A stretch of DNA of 64,000 nt from positions 16,854,193-16,918,192 of the forward strand of contig NC_091012.1 in assembly GCF_041146395.1 (NCBI RefSeq), given 5' to 3'. This DNA comes from Eulemur rufifrons. Lineage: Eukaryota > Chordata > Mammalia > Primates > Lemuridae. The notes beneath the pieces were generated by a model that did no database searches, was not told where the DNA came from, and saw only the letters and a program-made list of their open reading frames with translations. This document shows, piece after piece, positions 38,115 through 51,932 of the stretch; the first letter of the stretch is position 1; each line of letters begins with the position of its first letter. A program made the translations under genes and the position numbers.

Positions 38115-38830
38115 GGCTTATTCCACACAGGCCTAAGAGCACCAATGTCATAACCAGTCACTTGGCCCCGGTTCACATAGTGATACTCCTCATTGACATT
38201 TTGTGACATCTCTGGAACTGTTTGAGTCCTTGCATTTTCAGAATGACTTCAGAGTAAGGCATTTTTAACATGAGGAGAGTGATGAGGGGCCTCTCCATCT
38301 GTATCCTGAGTGTGCTCTTGGCCATAACCACCAGACCCAGCACCTCCTGGCTTGTTAGGTATAAACATATTTACAAAATACCTTTTTAAATGTGTTCTTC
38401 TTTTTATGCCTTCTCAATTTGTCTTTCAGTAGTAACTTTTTCATCTCTACTGTGGTACCTTTCTATGTGAGCTAGACCAATCTGATGATTCTCACAAAAT
38501 ACTTCCCTTTCTCCCATGAGCTACATCATCAGGGTCATGTCACTCTGACAACATACAGGGATGCCTTTCTTGTAGGATTTATGGTGCTTTCAACTTGTGT
38601 ACATGTTGATTCTCTTGTTTAGGTACCAGAGGTGATCCCAACACCCTCAGAACATTAGCCTCTCCCCAAGAATCTTCCCAGAGGAAAGGGCCACCCACAT
38701 CATCCTGCTGCTGGTGGATTTCTTTATGGTAATGTACTGGGTGGACCTTATCATCTCATCAACTTCAATGCTGTTATGGGTATATTACCCAGTTATCTCG
38801 TGTAGCCAGAGGCTTGTGGTCAATATTATG
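38115..38830 (+). pseudogene. Vomeronasal type-1 receptor (V1R) pseudogene
   Basis: Pieces of one seven-helix pheromone-type receptor appear in order across frames: RPKSTNVITSHLAPVHIVILL-like helix 2 start (38125-38190), MRGLSICILSVLLAIT in helix 3 (about 38275-38330), RDAFLVGFMVLSTC in helix 5 (about 38555-38600), KRATHIILLL and VMYWVDLIIS in helix 6 (38690-38760). Stops and several frameshifts separate them, and the N-terminus is not found. V1R genes are single-exon and expressed in vomeronasal neurons. Mouse lemurs have a large V1R repertoire, consistent with the Alu-based guess of organism. Confidence 0.82.
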
Positions 38831-41440
38831 TGACAGTGAGGCTTTGGTGCTTTTCAGTTCCAAAAATGAATAATCAACATTTTTAAAATTATGTAGCAAA
38901 AATTACAGCAATTTTTAACAGGTTAATTAGAACCATGATTGCCTCAAAAGTAGATTCTTCTGCCATTAGTTACATTAATTAAGTAGCACATTTTGCCATC
39001 TTTTGTTATTAACTCGTGTGGAATCATATATTTAAAACGTCTAAACACTGCTAGCACCCGTACTGCCATATTGTAGTTTCAAATTGTTGGGCATTATAGG
39101 AATCTTTGTAATTTCTTAGTTATCTTTTGCTGTGTTTATTGCAAGGATTTTAAAAGTATACATGTCCAGCATGTTTTAAGTAAAATAGAAAATAATAAAG
39201 TTAAAAGGGAAGAAAAAGATAAAAATATGTAATATTTTGTAAAGCACAATATGCACCATGTACACTCAGGTGGAATAATACGCAAAGATATTTTGTGGCA
39301 GAAAGCTGCATGTTATGAAAAATTCTGAGTTTCTTGATTTGTTCTATCACCCCATCCTCCTTTTCCAAAGGATAATGAAATTTGTAATCAATGATTATTT
39401 TTCTTTCATATTGAATCATTTCTTAAGATTTGAACAAATTTGTGATGTGTCAATCCTTGAATTTTGTGAAAAATATGTGTATATTTATATATTGACTGTT
39501 TTTCTGTAACAATACTCTTGTAACTGATAGAATGAGTGACTTGAGTTCAAGTCTGTTTACTCCAGGCATCCCACTTCCACGTTAGCATTTCCTGAATACT
39601 TAAAAAGTACTATCAGTTTGGCATTTCCACTTAATTCAAAAATTTTAGAAGCCCATATTAATTGAAATTTGCATGTGGTTAGATCTTACTTGCTGGTTAC
39701 TCTACAATTGATATTTTCTAGTGTTATTTCCTGGTGCCTACAAAATACGACATGTAGGATTTCTGTTCTCAGGATGTTAATGGAATTTTTAGTCCAGAAA
39801 ATGGCATTTTTAATAATTTTTTCTTGCATTTGATATAATTGTGTATCATCTGATTTCTGGTTCAAGATCCTGTCCATTCCTTATCTGCATAACTATTAAA
39901 CCTTAATAATACAGCTGTTATATTAACTCTCTTTCTGTTAATTTAGTTATATGCCAAAACAGTTGAAATTTTGATGATATTAATATTGCCTAATATCATT
40001 ATAAATGTTTCAATTTTTCTTTATTCCATGAATCTTTGTATTATACCCTGGAATTCATATGTTATGATATATTTGAAATTGTCTTTTGAATAGTGTCTAA
40101 CACATTGAATTTTCTTAGTAAATATTAACTGTTCTGATTAATAAAATTTCCATTAATTTATATGATTATTGACTTAACATGTCATATAGTATTTGTTATT
40201 ACTAAAATCTTTCTATCTACATATTTAGGCAAAAGAGGAGGGTAGTTTAGCCTTCTATCTTGATGGAATCCAGGTTAAATGGAATAGTTTTCTAATTTAC
40301 TTTGAATAGTGAATATTATTTGTCTCAAAAAAATAAATGAGTAATAAATATGGCATGGATAATTATTTATTCATGCTTAAATAGAGGACACTAGGGAATA
40401 AAGCATTTATGTATTATTCCAAAGCACCATTCTTCTATTTTATGTTTTCTACTTTCTAATAACTTTCTTGCAAATCTAGATATCTCGAAAACTACAAATT
40501 ATAAACAAAACCCCAGGTAAGCACAAATTAGCAAAATTAACTCAAGTACAGAATATAGAGATAAAACTATATATAAAAAAGAATGCACAAATAGACTGGT
40601 AAGAATGGAATACACATAATAAAAAAAATGTTTAAAAGATACAAAGGTGAAATAAAACCAGAAGCTTGTAAGGCATATTAATGGAAAGACTCTCTTTGAT
40701 TTCACAAAAATGACAAAAATGATATTAACTTGTAAGTACACACTGCTCCATCTCACTGATTGTTGGGAAAATGTAACGCATCATCATGACAATATAAAGA
40801 ACTTTGAGAATGACTCTGTCAAGACAGTAGGCTAGTTAGCTCCAGGCTTTATTTTCCCACAGGAACATTCAAGCAAAGAGAAAGAAATAAATGGCTATCT
40901 ACTGAGTATCTAAAACAACCTTATAAGAAGCTCTGAAAACTAGACAAAAATCTATAAAAGGCAACAAAAATCCAATCAAGAAAAAGCCACATTCAGCATG
41001 GTAGGAAATTTTATGGTCTTTCATTTGCCCTTGCTCAACCCCCTTCCTTGCACAATATAACATGGTCCATAGGAAGCAGATCATGCTTTGTTCCCTATCT
41101 CAGGCAAAAAGGGGGAGAATAGGAGATGTTTGAAATGGTAAACCTGCCCGTGGACTGTCCAAAGAACTGTTTTTATCTTCAATGCCTTAGAATTCTGATG
41201 GAGAATGGTGACATCATTTGGATCTCAGGATGGCAGGAATTGTAGAATGTAGGGTGTTCTCCATAGCACCCACAATCTGCACTAATCCTGCAGAATCATG
41301 GATTTCTGAGACTGAGAACTAGTAGACAGAGATCTACAATAGAATTTCAATGGTCATGACAAGAACCTAGGTTGAGACTCTTTCAGGATTTCAGAAAGTC
41401 TTACTTTATGTAAGAAAATTGCTAGGTTGAGTAAACAAAA
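38831..41440. other. AT-rich sequence, no gene recognised
   Basis: About 2.6 kb without a recognisable gene. The last part (40750-41440) may hold decayed ERV-L gag or leader sequence because ERV-L pol begins soon after. I see no motif that proves it and no 5' LTR. Confidence 0.4.
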
Positions 41441-43489
41441 GTCTAACTCAAATCTAAAATAGAGTCATAGCCCCTCAAACATTTCTCAGACTGGAGCAGT
41501 TTACAGACCCCAATCTCTTTGATGCGGAGGCCAGTTATCTTTAAGAAAACACCCCACTGTATTGTCAAAAACTTATGTGGTTATTTTTGTACATGCTTCC
41601 CCAAAGGAGTCTACCTCGTTTTGCCAGGATGACTGTGCATTGCGGAAAATAAACAAGCAGATCTTTCAGGGACTATGGCATAGTCATGAACTAATGATAG
41701 TATTAGGATACCAAACATTACTGTAGTCTTCCTATGGAGGCCAAATACTTAATAGACTTTAAGTTAAGGACCATTTCAGAGTGGGGATATTGTGTCCCTG
41801 AACCCAATCTGTGGTTATTTCCCCAGTTCCAGAATGCTTAATTGGAGCAGATACAGCATTTGGCAGAACCCCCACATTTGTCCTGTGACCTGTTGAATGC
41901 AGGTTTCTATGGTGGGAAAGTCCAAGTGGATAACACTGGAACTACCTCTACTTAGATAAATAGTGAACCAAAAGCAATATGGCATTTCTGGATGCATCGA
42001 AGGGATTAGTGTCATTATCCAAGGTATTAAGGACTTTAAAAGTAAAGGTGAGGCTGTATACAGAAGATCTTTATTAAACTGTCTTATTTGGCCTGTGCAG
42101 AAATCAGATGAATTTGAAGAATGGCAGTAGATTAACCTAGGCTTATCCAAATGGTGACTCTAGTTGCAACTACTGTATCAGGTGCAGCTTTATTACCAAA
42201 ACAAACTAACATATATCCTATATCTGGTATACAGCTATATGTGTTGAAAATGTATTCATTTTAATATCGTTCAATAAGAACCACCAGAAAGAGCTTACTT
42301 TTATCTCACAAGGGCAACAATACACCTTCACTATCCTATCTAAGGAGTATATCAATGCTCAAGCCCTATGTCATAATTTAGTTCACAGATTTCTTGATCA
42401 TAATTCCCTTCCACACAGATATAACACTGGACCATTACCTTGATGACATTATTCTCAATGTGTCTAGCGTGAAAGAAATAGAACTACCCTTGCCTTAGTG
42501 TTAAGATATTTATGTAACAGGAGGTTGAGAATAAACCTCACTAAAAATCAGGGACCTTATATCTAATTGATATTTCCAGGGAGCCAGTGCACAAAAGGCC
42601 TTTTGAGATGAGGAATAATTGGTTGCATCTGAGCAATCCTACAATTAGAAAAGAGGCACACCAGCTAGAGTGCCACGTTGGATTTTTGACACCATATACA
42701 CTTTATTTGGGTGTGTAACACCAGCTGATTTACCAAGTGACTGAAAATACTTCTAGTTTTGGGGGGGGGGGCTCAGATGAGAAGGCTCTGCAAAATACCC
42801 AGGCTGCCATGCAAACTGCTTTATCACTTGGGTAGTATTTTCCAATACGTCCTATAGTTTTTAAACTATCAATGACAGCTAAAGATACTTTTCACAACTT
42901 TTGCAGGCCCCCATAGGTAAAGAATAGCTAAAGCCTTTAGGATTTTATTAAAATAATCTCTACAATGTTCCACACATAATTACTCCTCTTCTAGAAGAAG
43001 CTCTTGGCCTGCTACTGGGCATTAGTGGAAACTGAATGCTCTACCATGTGCCACCAAGTTTCCATGAAACCTGAACCACCCATTATGAGCTGGATCTAAA
43101 CTTACCCATAAGCCATGAAGTTGGGCATGCACAGCAACATTCTATTCTCAAATGGAAGTAGTATATACATGATTTGGCCTCATTATGCCCTGAAGACACA
43201 AATAAGTTACATGAAGAAGTGGTTCAAATACTCATAGTCCCCACTTCTGCTATACTGCCTTGTCTCTGTCTTCTTATGCCTCTGTGGCTCATGGGTAGTT
43301 GCCTATGATCAGTTAAAAGAGGAAAAGAAGACTCATGTCTTCTTTAAGATAGTTCTGCAATGTATGCAGGCACTATCCAAAAGGAGATAGCTTAGGACTA
43401 TAGCGGCTCTCTGGGGCATCCCTGAAGGACAGTGGTGAATATTTTTCCTCTTAGTGGGCAGAACTTTGAGCACTGACACTGGGTGTTCA

Positions 43490-43518
43490 GTTTTTTGTTT
43501 GTTTGTTTGTTTGTTTGG
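43490..43518 (+). repeat. (GTTT)n microsatellite
   Basis: Short run of GTTT units inside the decayed ERV-L pol. Confidence 0.85.
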
Positions 43519-44648
43519 AAAAAATAAGATATGTCCAGGCATGCAATTGTATAACAGTTTATAGGTTATGTCAAAAGTTTTGCCTATAGGGTCGAGGACT
43601 TAGAAAAATCATAATTAGAAAATTGGTGACAAATTTGGAAAAAAATGTGGATAGACATATCTGTACATGAAAACTGTGAAAATAGGTGTTTTCCATGTTA
43701 ATGTCCACCTAACGGTTACATCAGAGGAAGATTAAGAGTCAAGGGGATAGAATGTCTCATTCTTTGGATTCCAGTTGGCATCTCTCCCCAGCCAACTCAT
43801 CATTGTATACCAGCATCTTGAACACAATGGCCATGGTGGTAGCAATGAAGGTTATATTTGGGCTTCACAAGGTGCACTTCTACTCACCAGGCCAAGCTTG
43901 CTCTGACCACCCCTGAATGCACAGTATTCCAGTAGCAGAGATCAATAGTAGGTCTCTAATATGGCATTATTCCTCAAGGTGATCAGTCAGCTCCCTGGTT
44001 TAATGTTGATTAAATTCAACCAGTTCAGTCATAGACCCAATATTATGTCCTGAAAGAGTGGACACGTACTCTGTATATGGATTTGCCTTCTCTGCACACA
44101 ATGTTTCTGCCCAAACTACCATCTGTGGACTCACAGAATGCTTTATCTACTATTATGATATTCCATACAGCATTTTTTTCTGACCAGAGAATGCAATACA
44201 CAGCCACAGAAATGCAGCAAGATGGCATGCCATTGAATTCATGATCTTTCCATGTTTTGATCACCATGAAGTATGTGGTTTGAGAGAATTGTGGAATGGC
44301 ATTTTAAAGACTCATTTACAGAACCACCTAAGTTACAAATATTTGCATGACTGGGGAAAGGTTCTTCAGAAAGATATTTGTCCCCTGAATCTGTGTCTAA
44401 TGTATGATGCTGTTTCTCTTGTACCCAGGTTCATGGGTGCAGAAAACAAGGGGTGGACCAAGGAATGACACCACTCCCTATTACTGTTAGTGAATCACTA
44501 GAAAAAGTTTTGCTTTGTATTATCACTATTTTATACTCTTCTATGATAAAAGTATTAATTCTACAGGGAGGAATAATCTCACAAAGACACACTATGAGTC
44601 CCTTGAACTAGGGTTTAAGACAGCAATTGGGCATTTGGACTCCACCTC

Positions 44649-44990
44649 ATGCCTCTGGATCAACAGGTAAAGAAAGGAGTTATCATGCTGGCTGGCATGA
44701 CTGATGCTCACTACCATGGAGAAAGTGGACTGCTACTCTACACTGGAGGTAAGGAAATGTATGTCTGTAACACAGAAGATACCTTCGGGCTTTTAAACAA
44801 AGGTTTTGCTATGCACTTTGGTAAAAGTCAGTATGAAAATAAAACAACCCAGTCCAGGCAGGCCTACAAATGATCCAGTCCCTTCTGGAATGAAAGATTG
44901 ATTTGCCCTACCGTATAAAGAACCGTGATCAACTAAGATTCTTGCTGAAAGTACAAGGTACACAAAATAAGCAGTGGGAGTAAAGTACTT
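44649..44990 (+). pseudogene. ERV-L dUTPase-domain remnant
   Basis: The open frame 44649-44873 contains DQQVKKGVIMLAGMTD and SGLLLYTGGKEMYVC, in the position and with the pattern of the dUTPase that ERV-L carries downstream of integrase. The second half after 44873 continues in the same style (SSPFWNERLI) after a stop. dUTPases remove dUTP; this fragment is truncated and not active as seen. Confidence 0.75.
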
Positions 44991-45389
44991 ATAGATAACA
45001 GGTATAATTGGTACCAGTTGCAGAAAGAAGTATAATTGTCATGAGTATTTTTTTGTTTTGTTATAAATAACATTTGTATGTATGCATACATATGTAAATT
45101 TTACAGAGCCTAGGATGTATTGATTTCACATCAGTATTTAAGTATTATTAATTTTACATTATAGTATAATATTTAAGCTACTAGTTGCCAGGACAAGAAT
45201 AAACATCACTCAACAACTTTACTTCTTCCTCTGGGGAAGAGATAAGTGGATTTTCAGCTGTACACAAGATGGTTGAATCATGATACATGGAATAATGACC
45301 TTGTTATTGTCTTTACATATAGATTAAGTGTGATTTAAGAAGATGCATGTGGGTACCAAGTTGACAAGCGATAGACTTTAACAGGTAAT

Positions 45390-45987
45390 TTTGTATCACC
45401 TTCACTGTGTTAGGGTATGCTGAGATAGCTAGAAAACATTATGTCTGAGTGTGTCTGTGAGGATGTTTATTAAAGAGATTAGCACTTGAATTAGGAGGAG
45501 TAAAAAGATCTACCCTCACCAAATAAGGGAGGCATGATCCAATGTGATAAGGGCCCAAACAGAAAAACAATGTGGAGAAAGACTGAAATTTCTCTCTCTT
45601 CTCTTACGCTGCCCGATCTATCTTTCCTACCTTTGGACACTGGAGAGTCAACCTCTCAGGACCTCGATTCTGGGACTTCCACCAGCAGCCCCTCTGGTTT
45701 CTCTGGCCTTTGGCCTTGTGCTATTCACTTATAGCATCATATTTCCTGTTTCCCAGACCTTTAGACATGGACTGGATTACACCACTGGATTTACTGGTCC
45801 CCCAGATTGCATACCTCTTAGGGCATATTCTGGGACTTCTTGGTATCTGTAATCACTTGAATAAATTCTCATAAAAATTTTCTCTGTATGTACACATATA
45901 GAGAAAGGGATTATTTATTTATTTATTTATTTACCAACATGTATATCCTATTGGTTTTCTTGTTCTGGAGAACACTGACTAATGTGG
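45390..45987 (+). repeat. MLT2-like 3' LTR of the ERV-L provirus
   Basis: LTR-type features in order: 'gtctgagtgtgtctgtgaggatgttt', 'gagattagcacttgaattaggagg', a middle with 'ctggagagtcaacctctcaggacctcgattctgggacttcc', an 'aataaa' signal at about 45860, and the terminal 'cctattggttttcttgttctggagaacactgactaatgtgg'. It lies about 400 bp after the dUTPase remnant in the same orientation. A TTTA microsatellite (45910-45942) has grown inside it. Confidence 0.8.
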
Positions 45988-46084
45988 TGTGTCAGAGAGA
46001 AGTAATGCTCAGAGCAGAGATGTGTAGGCAGAAATGACTTGGCCAGAGGGCTTTGGGGAGGCAGTCAGTCTGGCTGTAGCAAGT

Positions 46085-46507
46085 CTCAGAAGAGGACTGG
46101 GCTGCAAAGAGGAAGCACTCTCCACCACCCAGTGTGAGGAAGATCCGCAACCCACATCCAGTGGTGAGATGAACTGATTTGAAGTCAACCAGTCAGCAGC
46201 CATTCTGGGCACAGTGGTGGAAACCAGCAACACATCCATGATGGGAAAGTTGGCTCAATAGAAAATATTTGGGTGTGTGGAGAGATTGGTGCTGGTAAAT
46301 TAGGAGAAGTATAAGGACATTGCCCAATAGGGCAGTGAAAACAATTGTTAGAACCATCACAAAGGAAAATTGGCAGGCTCTTGTGTTGTTAAAAAGTCCT
46401 AGCATGAAGAAATATGGGGTGGTGTTTCTATTTTCCATGATTTCAAACAGTAGTGACACTGAAAATGGACAAATAGATGAGAGAGTTGTCATCATGGTCG
46501 ATGACAA
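46085..46507 (-). pseudogene. Olfactory receptor pseudogene (family 2-like), truncated
   Basis: Read on the minus strand from 46507: [20 protein letters not shown], helix 1 [24 protein letters not shown] (helix 1/2 loop and helix 2), a frameshift near 46237, then [18 protein letters not shown] and the start of helix 3. The gene stops before the MAYDRY region; helices 3-7 are absent. The style is that of class II olfactory receptors such as OR2T/OR2M. The missing 3' half lies toward the MLT2-like LTR. Confidence 0.85.
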
Positions 46508-48084
46508 AGAAGAAAAACTCTGTAGAAGAATGTAAGGATGTTTATTTTCAGCCCTTTTTGAGGACCATGGCCCAGAGCCATGTCCAAGAAGCCTTGAGCA
46601 AATGGGCTTGCTGTTCCTGGGCTACAGGTTGGTTTTATAGATTGTGGGGAGACAGGAATTACAGTTAAAGTCATAAATCAATCCATGGAAGGCATATATT
46701 GGTTTGGCTCCAAAAGATGGGACATTTCAAAGTGAGGGCTTACAAGTCATAGGTGGACTTAGGGATTCTTTAGTTGATAATTGGCTGAAAGAGTTAGGCT
46801 TTCTCCAAAAGGCCAGGAAGCAGAAGACAAGAATGCTTCAATAAGATAAGGGTCTTCTATGTTTTATGTGATGCTATACTGAAATCAAGTTGGGAAGTAA
46901 AGCACATCATAAACGCCTGTTTACTGAGATTTTTTTTATCATTTGTATGTGTGATTCACCAGGCCCCCTTAGAAAGAAATTTGGGGGCATAGAAAAAGAT
47001 CCAGGTTCACTCCTCATTATCAATTGTGCTCCATCTGACTACATATTTTTTGAAAAGAACTTGTATGAAAATGATGAAACCTATTTCAAATCCTTCATCT
47101 GCCATTTAAAAAATGTTTTAATTTGTGCATTACTCAACTTTTTCTAACGTCCAAGTTTTTTATGATAAATACTTCTCATTTGGAGTATTCGTTAACCTGC
47201 AAAATGAATCCAAGTTCATAAAATATTGCAAGTAACAATTAAGTGTGATGTTGCTTTATCAAATATCAACATAAGTGAGTGAGAAGGAAATGATTCACAG
47301 GTCATTTTTATGTGATTGTTTTAAATAATACATAGTATTTTTAGAATGTGAATTAAACCAATATATTAAGTAAAAGCTACATATGTGATAATGAAAAGTA
47401 CAGGTCCATAAGATGTCACATTTCATTGAAACGTATTAAAATCACAAGGTTTACCTTCTCATTGATTCATCCAGGAAGACATTTTCACTTTTCAGGCAAG
47501 ATCACCTGCACCTTCAGGTCTAGAAGCTGGGAGAACTGAATCTGCATATGAAAGCATGACTTAATTTGGAGTTGTTAGCATATTAAATTCAATGTTACAG
47601 AGTTATACACTGAAAACAGTAATGAGTACTTTGGATTGTTTTCAGTGAGTACAGTGCTAATCGCATACTCTCATTAACTATACAGTTTCTCATCTGTCTA
47701 CAAATACAAACTTTATTGGGTAAAGGAGAGAAAATAAAACTAAGTCCTTTACCCATAAAGATAAATTACTTTCTTCTTCAGTCTCAAGAGAAACAAAATC
47801 TTATAGGCATTTTCTTCTCAGACATGCCAGAACTGTTGTACCTTGTTGAATTAATATAGTCATAGCTGCAGAGATATGGATGCTAATACAGTCTCAGTGA
47901 TGTGGTCTAATTCAACACAGTTACGTGGCAAAAGAAGATTCTTTCCTCCACAGGCATTCACTTTACATATCCATCCTAAACTCAGATGCCAGTCATGGCT
48001 GGGAAAGGCAGTGCAATAGTCTCACTCAATTCATGACTGAATTACTTGAGCATCATCATTGTACTGGCTGCACAGTACTTGAAA
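46508..48084. other. No gene recognised
   Basis: Unassigned AT-rich sequence between the olfactory receptor pseudogene and an L1. No repeat of clear identity was seen. Confidence 0.4.
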
Positions 48085-48089
48085 GTTTC

Positions 48090-51000
48090 TTTCTTTTTTT
48101 TTTTTTTTTTCTTAATTCAGGATATTATGAGGCTACAGATATTTTGGTTACATGAAATGCATTTGCCTCGCTCAAGCCAGGGCTACAAGAATGTCCTGCC
48201 CCCATACAGTGTGCCCCGTCTCCATTAGCTGTGGTTTTACCTACTCCACTTGCACTACCCACTGTTCCACCCCCTCACTTGACCAGCACCCAGTGAGTAT
48301 TACTACCATATGAGCACCTTACTGTTGACCAACTAGTACCAGTTTGATGGTGAGTACATGTGCTGCATGTTTTTCCATCCTTGTGATACTTCACTTTGAA
48401 GGATCGGCTCCGTCTCTATCCAGGATAATATAAGAGGTGCTAGACCACCATTGTTTTGTTTTTATTTCAGCATATTTTGGTGGTACAAAAGTTTAGGTTA
48501 TGTATATTGCCCTTGCCCCACCCCGAGTCAGAGCTTCAAGCATGTCCATCCCCCAGATGCACTCATTATGTATCTATACACCCATCCCCTCCCCCCAGCT
48601 GCCCAACACCTGATGAATATTATTCCTACATTGTTTTTGTAGTTGAGTAGTATTCCATCGTATACATATACCAATTTTATTAATCCACTCATGTATTGAT
48701 GGACATTTGGGTTGTTGCCACATCTTTGCAATTGTAAATTGTGTTGTTATAAACATTCTAGTGCACATGTCTTTATTATAGAATGTGTTTTGTTCCTTGA
48801 ATAGATGCCTAGTAGTGGGATTGCTGGATCAAATGGTATTTATATTTTTACCTCTTTGAGGTATCTCCAAATTAACTTTCCACAGGCATTGTACTAATTT
48901 GGAGTCCCACCAGCAGTGTAAGAGTGTTCCAATCTCTCTACATCCATGCCAGCATTTTTTATTTTGTGACTTTTTGATAGAGGTCATTCTCACTGAAGTT
49001 AGGTGATGTTTAATTGTACTTTCGATTTGCATTTCCATAATGATTAGAGATGTTGAGCACATTTTTATATGTTTGCTGGCCATTCCTGTCTCTTCTTTTG
49101 AAAAGTTTCTGCTCATGTCCTTTGCCCATTCATTGATGGGGCTGTTTGATTTTTTTGTGTTGATTTTCTTAAGTTCTATATAGATTCTTGTTATCAGCCC
49201 TTTATCAGATGTGTAGAAAGCAAGTACTTTCTCCCATTATGTGATTTATCTATTTGCTCTAAGGACAGTTTCCTAGGCTGTGCAGAAGCTTTTTAATTTG
49301 ATCAGATACCATTTGTTTAGTTTTGTTGCTGCTGTGATTAATTTGAGGCTCTTTTTCATAAATTCTTAGCCTAGGACACTGTCTAAAAGAGTCTTCCCCA
49401 CATTTTCTTCCAGAATTCTTAAGGTTTCATGCCTTAGGTTTAAGGCTGTTATCCAACGTGAGTTCATTTTTGTGAGAGGTGAGAGTTGAATATCCAGTTT
49501 CAGTCCTCTGCATGTGGACATTCGGTTTTCCCAGCACCACTTATTGAGTAGAGATTATCTTCCCTAATGTATATTATTGTCTTCTTTGTTGAAGATTAGA
49601 TGACATTGTGATGATGATTTTATATATGGGATTACTGTACTATTCCAAAGGTGTATATCTCTGTTCTTGTGCCAGTACCATGTGGTGTTGGTTGCTTTAG
49701 CTTTATAGTAAAGATTGAAGTCTTGCAGACAGATCCCTTCCAATTTTTGTTTTTGCTTAAGATTTTTTTGGCTTTAGGAGGTCTTCTCTGGTTCCAGACT
49801 AAGCATAGAATTATGTTTTCTAAATATGCAAAAATGATGGTGAAATTTTGATAGTCATTGCATTAATTCTATAGATCACTTTAGGTAGAATGGACATTTA
49901 ACAATAATGATTCTACCAATCCATTAGCATGGTAGGGATTTCCATTTGTGCACATCTTGTACAATTTCTTTTCTCAGCATTTTGTAGTTCTCCCTATAAA
50001 TATCCTTCACCTCTTTCCTTAAATACATTTCTAAATATTTAAATTTCTTTGATGCTATTTTCAAAGGTGTTGTGTCTTTGATTTGATTTTCAACTTGACT
50101 GTTATTGGCAGATATGAATGCTACTGATTTGTGTGCATTAATTTTTTATCCTGAGACTTCACTGAATTTGTTTATCAATTCCAGGAGTCTCTTGGCTGAG
50201 TGAGGCCTTGGGATTTTCTAGATATAATAGCATATTATCAGCAAAGAGTGAGAGTTTGACCCCTTCTGGCCCATTTGGACACCCTTAATTCCCTCTCTTC
50301 TCTGATTGTTCTGGCAAGGACTTCCAGTACTATGTTGAATAGAAGTGGAGATAGTGGGCATTCTTGTCTGGTTCCAGTTCTAAGTGGGAATGCTTTCAGT
50401 TTTGTCCCATTCAATATGATATTGGCTGTGGATTTGTCATATGTGGCCTTAATAATTTTAAGGAATGTCCCATCTGTGCCTATTTTGTTGAGGGTTTTTA
50501 TCATAAAAGTGTACTGGATTTTATCAAATGCTTTTTCTGTATGTATTGAGAGAATCATATGGTTGTTGTTCTTGCTTTTATTTACACAGTGAATTACATT
50601 TATACATTTGTGTATGTTAAACCAGCCTTGCATTTCTGGGATAAAGCCCACCTGGTCCTGGTGAATTATTTGCTTGATGTGCTATTGAATTCGGATTGTA
50701 AAATTTTGTTGAGAACTTCTGCGTGTGTATTCATGAGGGATATTGGTCTGTAGTTTTCTTTTTTTTGCTACATCCTTTCCTGGCTTTGGTATCAAGGTGA
50801 TATTGGCTTTGTAGAATGAGTTGGAGAGGATACGATCCTTCTCAATGTTGTTGAATAATTTCTGCAGTATATGTATGAGTTCTTCCCTGTATGTTTGGTA
50901 AAATTTGGATGTGAACCCATCTTGTCTGGAACTTTTTTGGGGGGAAGAATTTTTTTTGCTGCTCCAGTTTCTGTGGTTGATATTGGTCTTTTCAGGCATT

Positions 51001-51932
51001 CTATTTCCTTCTGATTGAGGTTAGGGAGGTTGTGTGTTTCCAAGGATTTGTCCATTTCATTCACATTTTGTAGCTTTTGGGCATATAGATTTTTCTAGTA
51101 TTCAAAGATAATTTTTTGTATTTCGATGATGTCTTTAGTGACCTCTCCTTTTTCATTTCTGACTGACTTTATTAAAGTCCTTTCCTTTCTAGTTCTTGTC
51201 AATCTAGCAAGAGGGCTATCAATTTTGTTTATCTTTTCTAAAAACCAGCTTTTTGTTTTATTGATCTTCTGTATAGTTTTTTTATTCTCAATTTCATTCA
51301 GTTCTGCTCTAATCTTAGTTATTTTCTTTCTTCTGCTAGGCTTACAATTAATTTTCTCTTCCTTTTCCAGTTTCTTGGGAAGATTTATTAGTTTGTTGAT
51401 TAGCTTTCTGACTTTTGGATGTGAGCATTTAATGCTATTAGTTTTCCTTTCAGGAATGCTTTTTTACTGTATCACACAGGTCTTGATAGCTTATGTCCCC
51501 ATTATCATTTAATTCAAAGAATTTTTTATCTCCATCTAAACGTCTGCCTTCACCCAGCAGTCATTAAGCAATAGATTTTTAGTTTCTATGATTTTGTGAA
51601 ATGGTGAGCATTTCTGTTGAAATTGATCTCTAGTTTTATACCACTGTGGTCTGAGAAGATACATGGTAAAATCTCTGTTTTAAAATTTTTTGAGGTCTGA
51701 TTTGTGGCCTAGGATGTAGTCTATTTTGGAGAAAGTTCCATGAATTGATGAGAAGAAAGTATATTTGGCTTTATTTTGGTGGAATGTTCTGTAGATATCT
51801 GGCAGACCCATTTGTTCTAGAGCTCTGTTTAAGTCCATTATTTCTTTGCTCACTTTTTGTTTGGAGGATCTGTCCATTTCAGACAGTGTGGTGTCAAAAT
51901 CCCCCGCTACTATGTCATTACTGTCTATCATA
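48090..51932 (-). mobile_element. 5'-truncated L1, 3.8 kb, older subfamily
   Basis: T-rich tail at 48096-48112, antisense 3' UTR without the G-rich block in the young form, then ORF2 in reverse from about 48630 to the endonuclease end near 51930 ('ctatgtcattactgtctatcat'). Several stops break ORF2. A small L1 piece is inserted at 48463-48629. Confidence 0.88.
48463..48629 (-). mobile_element. Short L1 3' UTR fragment nested in the 48-52 kb L1
   Basis: A second 3' UTR start ('tttatttcagcatattttggtggtac') interrupts the outer L1 between 'gaccaccattgtttt' and 'acattgtttttgtagttgag'. CATTGTTTT flanks it. The uninterrupted form of the site is present in the related L1 at 57.2 kb. Confidence 0.75.

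Larger units (their letters stand above)
41450..44990 (+). pseudogene. ERV-L (class III) provirus, decayed pol region
   Basis: Remnants occur in pol order on the plus strand. RT: 'QQYTFTIL' near 42310, then a YLDD box (42437-42448). RNase H/connection: 'EKALQNTQAAMQTALSLG' near 42782-42835 and LLACYWALVETE near 43003-43035. Integrase: VDTYSVYGFAFSAHN near 44055-44110, with the TTICGLTECF block after it. Then a dUTPase-like end. Many stops and frameshifts; no envelope gene is seen, as is normal for ERV-L. It cannot produce a functional protein. Gag and the 5' LTR are not identified. Confidence 0.85.

Noticed and set aside
42761..42771. Run of 11 G as a G-quadruplex or regulatory site
   Set aside because: A single homopolymer run inside decayed provirus, with no further G-runs nearby.
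45534..45852. Open frames of 66 and 102 codons as host genes
   Set aside because: They lie entirely inside the MLT2-like LTR.
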